Of a stretch of DNA of 9,329 nt, positions 5,658 to 9,329 are shown one piece after another. This DNA is from an uncultured Gammaproteobacteria bacterium (GTDB taxonomy: Bacteria; Pseudomonadota; Gammaproteobacteria; Pseudomonadales; Azotimanducaceae). Location: positions 1 through 9,329 of the forward strand of contig CAJWLI010000049.1 of the NCBI GenBank assembly GCA_913043075.1, given 5' to 3'. Both the position numbers and the translations under genes were made by a program. Numbering within the stretch: the first letter of the stretch is position 1; every line of letters begins with the position of its first letter. A model generated the notes under the pieces. It had not been told where the DNA came from. It worked only from the letters and a program-made list of their open reading frames with translations, and did not search any database.

Positions 5658-8600
5658 AGGCCGAGGAGCTTTCTCAGGACTTTTCACTCTTTCCTCGAAA
5701 AGAGCCTGCGTCGATTGTAAAAGGGCTTCTGACGGAATCTCAAATCGACAGCGCCGTAGATGGTCTGAGAGGCATGGAGGTAGACGAGTATATTGCTTCA
5801 ACAGTTGCGCCTACAGAAGATTCAAAACGCGAGGGCAGTAAACAGATCATTAAAGCGCTAGATTTTCAGATCTTCAACGAGGTTGAAGAGGGCCCACTTT
5901 ACTGCGCTGAGGTTTTGTTTAAACACAATGATCAACAACGTGTTTTCGGTTTCATCACTCAAAATCGGGAATATAACTCCGGTGTTTGGGGTCCCGCACA
6001 TCATGCCAAAGCGGCGGATATCGCTGACAACTACGCGAAAAAATCGGTCCCTATCGTCACAATGATGGACACCCCTGGCGCCGATTCCTATGAGGAAGCG
6101 AATGCGGGAAATCAAGCTCATTCTATTTCAAGGCTGATAGCAGAGCTTTGTAATGTAGATGTCCCGACTCTAGGAATAATTATTGGTCAGGGGTATTCGG
6201 GTGGAGCCATTCCCTTAGCTGCAAGCAATCTCCTATTCTCGCTAAGAACTGGGGTCTTTAATACAATTCATCCAAAGGGCCTTGCTAATCTCGTTAGAAG
6301 ATATAACTTGTCCTGGCAAGAATGCGCCAAATCTGTTGGTGTCTCCTCATTTGAACTATATAAACAGGGTAATATAGATGGAATAATAGATTTTGATCCA
6401 GGCGAATCACAAAACACAAAAAACCTCATCAACGCTATTTTTTACGGAGTTTTATCCATTGAGGATAGTGCGAAGGAATTTGTCTCCGAACACCCTGAGG
6501 TCCTCGATCATTATCGGATGAACATAGAAAGATTTTATAATCCTTCCGAATCCCGGTCTGCAATTAACGCAAATTCATCTCTTAAACTCCGCTCCACGCC
6601 TACTGAATACCCTAATATATTTGGCGTTACTTTTCGTTATCTTCGCTACCTAGGTCTTCGTCGTCGAATAAAGAGCACTACTGTAACGCAATATGGTCGG
6701 CTGGTAGACGCTGAGATTCCCGAAGGAGAGTTAGCTGAGAGAACTCATAGGGAAAGGCGGGCAGCTTTTTTTGGTTGGTTGCAAGACCCTGACCGTGTTT
6801 TGTATGAAGAATCTTTAAATAAGGCGTGGAAGAATTTTTTAGACAAAAGGAAAGGGTTGAGTGAGGAACGTGGACGTTTAGCGCAATTTATTTTTGGAGA
6901 GCCTCAAGCAAATTTTTCTGCTTCGCTTAGAGAGCTGTGCCTTGTCTGCGGACTGCATCTGTATAATCGATGGAAGTCTGGAGCTGAGGATAACTTAAGC
7001 GCTTTAATACAGTATCTTCAAAATTCTGAGTCAAAAAAGTTTTTTTTGCACGGTAAAGATATAAAAGATGTAAAGGGGCTTTTGAAAGCATTGTCAAAGG
7101 CAAATGATCCTTGGCGTCGAAAACTAAAACAGTATTTTAGCTTTGAAGGAAAAAAACTCTTTGATTTTGTTTATGTTGAAGAAAAAAGTGAAACTGCGCT
7201 CAAGCAAATGTTGGTGCCCGAATTAAATTTAATAATAGAAGGTCCGTCTCTTTATCTTCCTGATCTTTTCTCTGAAATTGGTCTCTCTCCTTCAATAGTA
7301 AAGTTAGGAGAAGATAGTAACGTTTCTAGCCTGGAAGTTAATCGTAAGGTGTTAGAGAACACTCTATGGTCGCATATTCAAAATAACGAAGTTTTGGAAG
7401 AAAAGGAATTATCACAAGACGCGGATGTAATAGAGATCATATCTGATGTCGATGTTCGCCAAACTTTTATAGAAACGTGCAGGAATCTCATACTTTTAGA
7501 TAGGGCATATGAGAATATGATCTCTAATCTGGTATCAATGGCCAAGGAGGCCAATGAATCTAGAAGAATCCCGCATACTTTCGTGGAGGATTTGTTAAAA
7601 AAGTCGATTACAGAGTCTTTGGAGATGGGTGCGTTCAGAGAAATGTCGCAGTCGGAAGTTGGTGAGTCGTTTTCTAAATGGGTTCAAGAATTGTCCTCTT
7701 ATTCAGGAAGCAGTCTTTTTCTGAAATCGGTAGAAGAATGGATAAGAGTTGTTCACAAGGATAAATCAGATACGCTTTTTGTGGTTGTAACTTTTTTCTT
7801 CGAGAAAATTCTGCCCGATTATTACTCTTCATTGGAGTCGGGCAAAAAATTTGAGGGTCGAATCGAACCTATGAGAATCGGTCGCAGAAAAGATTTTTGG
7901 AATCGATTAACAATCGCATACAGAGATCTCCTTTTTAATGAGATGCTCAACCTAGAAAATCGATCTAAAAAAATGTCTTCCGAAACTATTCTCCAGAGAT
8001 TTGTTCAAAATTTTGAGGAAATGAATGAAACGTTGATGTCTTCTAATCCATGTTCGTTTCCAACATTTCGTCCAAGTATAGAGTCCGCACTTAAAGCTGG
8101 TGTAAAGCCCCATGGATTAATAACGGGAATCGGGGACTTTGTTACTGAAAATGGTTGTTATAAAGCGGGTTTAGTTTTATCGAACGTCGCTTTTCAAGCG
8201 GGCAGCATAGACAATTCAGATTGCGCGCGCTTTTGCAATTTGCTGGTCGAATGTGCAGCTCGAAAATTACCTCTCATAAGTTTTATCTCTTCTGGTGGTA
8301 TGCAGACAAAAGAAGGAGCGGCCGCTCTCTTTACCATGGCTGTTTTGAATGATCGGATTACTCGATTTGTTCGAGAAAATGATCTGCCGATAATTATGTT
8401 TGGTTTTGGTCATTGCACCGGTGGCGCTCAAGCAAGTTTTGTAACACACCCCTTGGTTCAAACATATTATATAACTGGATCAAGAATGCCATTCGCGGGG
8501 CAGGCGGTAGTGGAGAGAAACTTGCCTTATAATTGTTTACTTAGTAATTATCTTTCTCTTACAAAAGGCTCGATGGCAGGCCTTGTAGAACATCCATTTA

Positions 8601-9329
8601 GCGAATCTCATGACACTGATCTGAAAAAGATAGATCCGGATATACCGTTACCAACTGAGAGTGTGGAGCAGGTAGTGGATAGAGTTATGGCGGGCACCTT
8701 TTCAGCTCAGAGTCCGTTAATTGTTAAAAATGTCCCAAAAGAACAAGATCTTTATCGTCCAATTACAAAAACTCTTATACATGCAAGAGGTTGTACTGCA
8801 GTAAATCTTGTTTCTAGATCAATTGAGCTAGGAAAGAATGTTGTTTTAATTCAATCGGATCCTGACATGGAGTCATTGGCTGCGGATTTAGTTCGCGGTG
8901 ATCCAAAACACTCTTTAATTTGTATTGGTGGTAATACTTCAGACGAAAGTTACTTAAATGCTCTCTCCGTTCTCAGCATTGCAGAGTCAGAGAGAGTTGA
9001 TTCACTCCACCCAGGAATAGGATTTTTGTCTGAAGATCCAAATTTTGCTTATTTGGTGAGACAAAAGGGAATCAATTTTATCGGACCTCCCGTGGTTTCG
9101 ATGGAGACAATGGGAAATAAATCGAACGCTATAAATACGACCATGAGCATTGATGTCCCTGTAGTGCCTGGAAGCCATGGGATTGTTGCCAACAGTGAAA
9201 CGGCTGCCGAAATTTCCGAACAAATTGGTTATCCTGTTCTTCTAAAAGCTGTTCACGGAGGAGGTGGTAAAGGCATCCAAGTGGTAGAAGAACCGGAGCA
9301 ACTTCATCGTTTGTTTCATCAAGTCTCTA
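5618..9329 (+). CDS. Single-chain acyl-CoA carboxylase, CT-alpha / CT-beta / biotin carboxylase, 3' end beyond window
   Basis: The frame is open from ATG 5618 to the window edge (1237 complete codons). Residues about 75-265 are AccA-like: PIVTMMDTPGADSYEEAN (145-162) and the oxyanion loop GQGYSGGAIPLAA (190-202). Residues about 266-815 form a mostly charged, probably helical region without a family I can name. Residues about 815-1000 are AccD-like: AFQAGSIDNSDCARF, SSGGMQTKE (891-899) and HCTGGAQASF (932-941), but without the N-terminal Cys4 zinc ribbon of AccD. From about 1047 a biotin carboxylase begins: HPGIGFLSE (1131-1139), MGNK with ATP-site Lys1168, LLKAVHGGGGKGI with Lys1210 and the glycine loop (1214-1219). 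The usual ANRGEIA opening is replaced by HARGCTA. A biotinyl carrier domain is expected beyond the window. The likely reaction is ATP- and biotin-dependent carboxylation of acetyl-CoA or another acyl-CoA. AGGA (5607-5610) precedes the ATG by 7 nt; an in-frame TAG at 5606-5608 rules out a longer start in this frame. Confidence 0.85.
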   Translation, partial: MQPDISSVDQLYLKAEELSQDFSLFPRKEPASIVKGLLTESQIDSAVDGLRGMEVDEYIASTVAPTEDSKREGSKQIIKALDFQIFNEVEEGPLYCAEVLFKHNDQQRVFGFITQNREYNSGVWGPAHHAKAADIADNYAKKSVPIVTMMDTPGADSYEEANAGNQAHSISRLIAELCNVDVPTLGIIIGQGYSGGAIPLAASNLLFSLRTGVFNTIHPKGLANLVRRYNLSWQECAKSVGVSSFELYKQGNIDGIIDFDPGESQNTKNLINAIFYGVLSIEDSAKEFVSEHPEVLDHYRMNIERFYNPSESRSAINANSSLKLRSTPTEYPNIFGVTFRYLRYLGLRRRIKSTTVTQYGRLVDAEIPEGELAERTHRERRAAFFGWLQDPDRVLYEESLNKAWKNFLDKRKGLSEERGRLAQFIFGEPQANFSASLRELCLVCGLHLYNRWKSGAEDNLSALIQYLQNSESKKFFLHGKDIKDVKGLLKALSKANDPWRRKLKQYFSFEGKKLFDFVYVEEKSETALKQMLVPELNLIIEGPSLYLPDLFSEIGLSPSIVKLGEDSNVSSLEVNRKVLENTLWSHIQNNEVLEEKELSQDADVIEIISDVDVRQTFIETCRNLILLDRAYENMISNLVSMAKEANESRRIPHTFVEDLLKKSITESLEMGAFREMSQSEVGESFSKWVQELSSYSGSSLFLKSVEEWIRVVHKDKSDTLFVVVTFFFEKILPDYYSSLESGKKFEGRIEPMRIGRRKDFWNRLTIAYRDLLFNEMLNLENRSKKMSSETILQRFVQNFEEMNETLMSSNPCSFPTFRPSIESALKAGVKPHGLITGIGDFVTENGCYKAGLVLSNVAFQAGSIDNSDCARFCNLLVECAARKLPLISFISSGGMQTKEGAAALFTMAVLNDRITRFVRENDLPIIMFGFGHCTGGAQASFVTHPLVQTYYITGSRMPFAGQAVVERNLPYNCLLSNYLSLTKGSMAGLVEHPFSESHDTDLKKIDPDIPLPTESVEQVVDRVMAGTFSAQSPLIVKNVPKEQDLYRPITKTLIHARGCTAVNLVSRSIELGKNVVLIQSDPDMESLAADLVRGDPKHSLICIGGNTSDESYLNALSVLSIAESERVDSLHPGIGFLSEDPNFAYLVRQKGINFIGPPVVSMETMGNKSNAINTTMSIDVPVVPGSHGIVANSETAAEISEQIGYPVLLKAVHGGGGKGIQVVEEPEQLHRLFHQVS

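Noticed and set aside
5616..6121. Short frames on both strands within the first part of the carboxylase gene
   Set aside because: The long frame from 5618 runs through without a stop and carries AccA-like motifs; the others have no ribosome site or recognisable product.
8267..9223. Minus-strand frames at 8267-8461 and 9002-9223
   Set aside because: Antisense to conserved CT-beta and biotin carboxylase motifs; no family resemblance.
5618..9329. Pyruvate or propionyl-CoA carboxylase
   Set aside because: There is no HMGL-like pyruvate carboxyltransferase barrel so far, which makes pyruvate unlikely; propionyl-CoA cannot be excluded but nothing in the sequence favours it over acetyl-CoA.

Overview
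The window looks like chromosomal DNA of a gammaproteobacterium with modest GC content, probably free-living or marine. Three things point there: a rimI tail directly followed by prfC (peptide release factor 3), a FabY-type ketoacyl synthase of the kind known from Pseudomonas aeruginosa, and ordinary AGGAG-type ribosome binding sites. No mobile element, tRNA, rRNA, CRISPR array or phage gene was seen.

Layout. 1-114 is the C-terminal end of rimI (+). 146-1726 is prfC (+). Converging on it with only 9 bp between stop codons is a minus-strand pair: a biosynthetic-type thiolase (4833-3655) followed by fabY (3595-1736, TTG start). A roughly 200-bp divergent control region (4834-5029) has a palindromic ATTATAAT that can act as a -10 box on both strands, plus several inverted repeats. 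To its right, on the plus strand, come a MaoC/NodN-like (R)-enoyl hydratase (5030-5515), a short strongly ribosome-bound leader frame (5577-5657), and a very long reading frame starting at 5618. That frame stays open to the window edge (at least 1237 codons).

The long frame is the most interesting object. Read by eye it is a single-chain acyl-CoA carboxylase with the order: AccA-like carboxyltransferase half (about residues 75-265), a central region of about 550 residues that I cannot assign, an AccD-like carboxyltransferase half without the zinc ribbon (about 815-1000), then a biotin carboxylase domain (from about 1047) cut by the window end. This differs from the eukaryotic/actinobacterial order BC-BCCP-CT(beta-alpha), and from the separate AccA/AccB/AccC/AccD subunits of most gammaproteobacteria.

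How the genes may work together (inference): the carboxylase makes malonyl-CoA or a related extender; FabY condenses acetyl-CoA with malonyl-ACP to start a chain; the thiolase makes or cleaves acetoacetyl-CoA; the MaoC protein interconverts (R)-3-hydroxyacyl and trans-2-enoyl thioesters. The set reads as an accessory acyl-chain initiation/elongation module. No ketoreductase or enoyl reductase is present here, so those steps must come from elsewhere.
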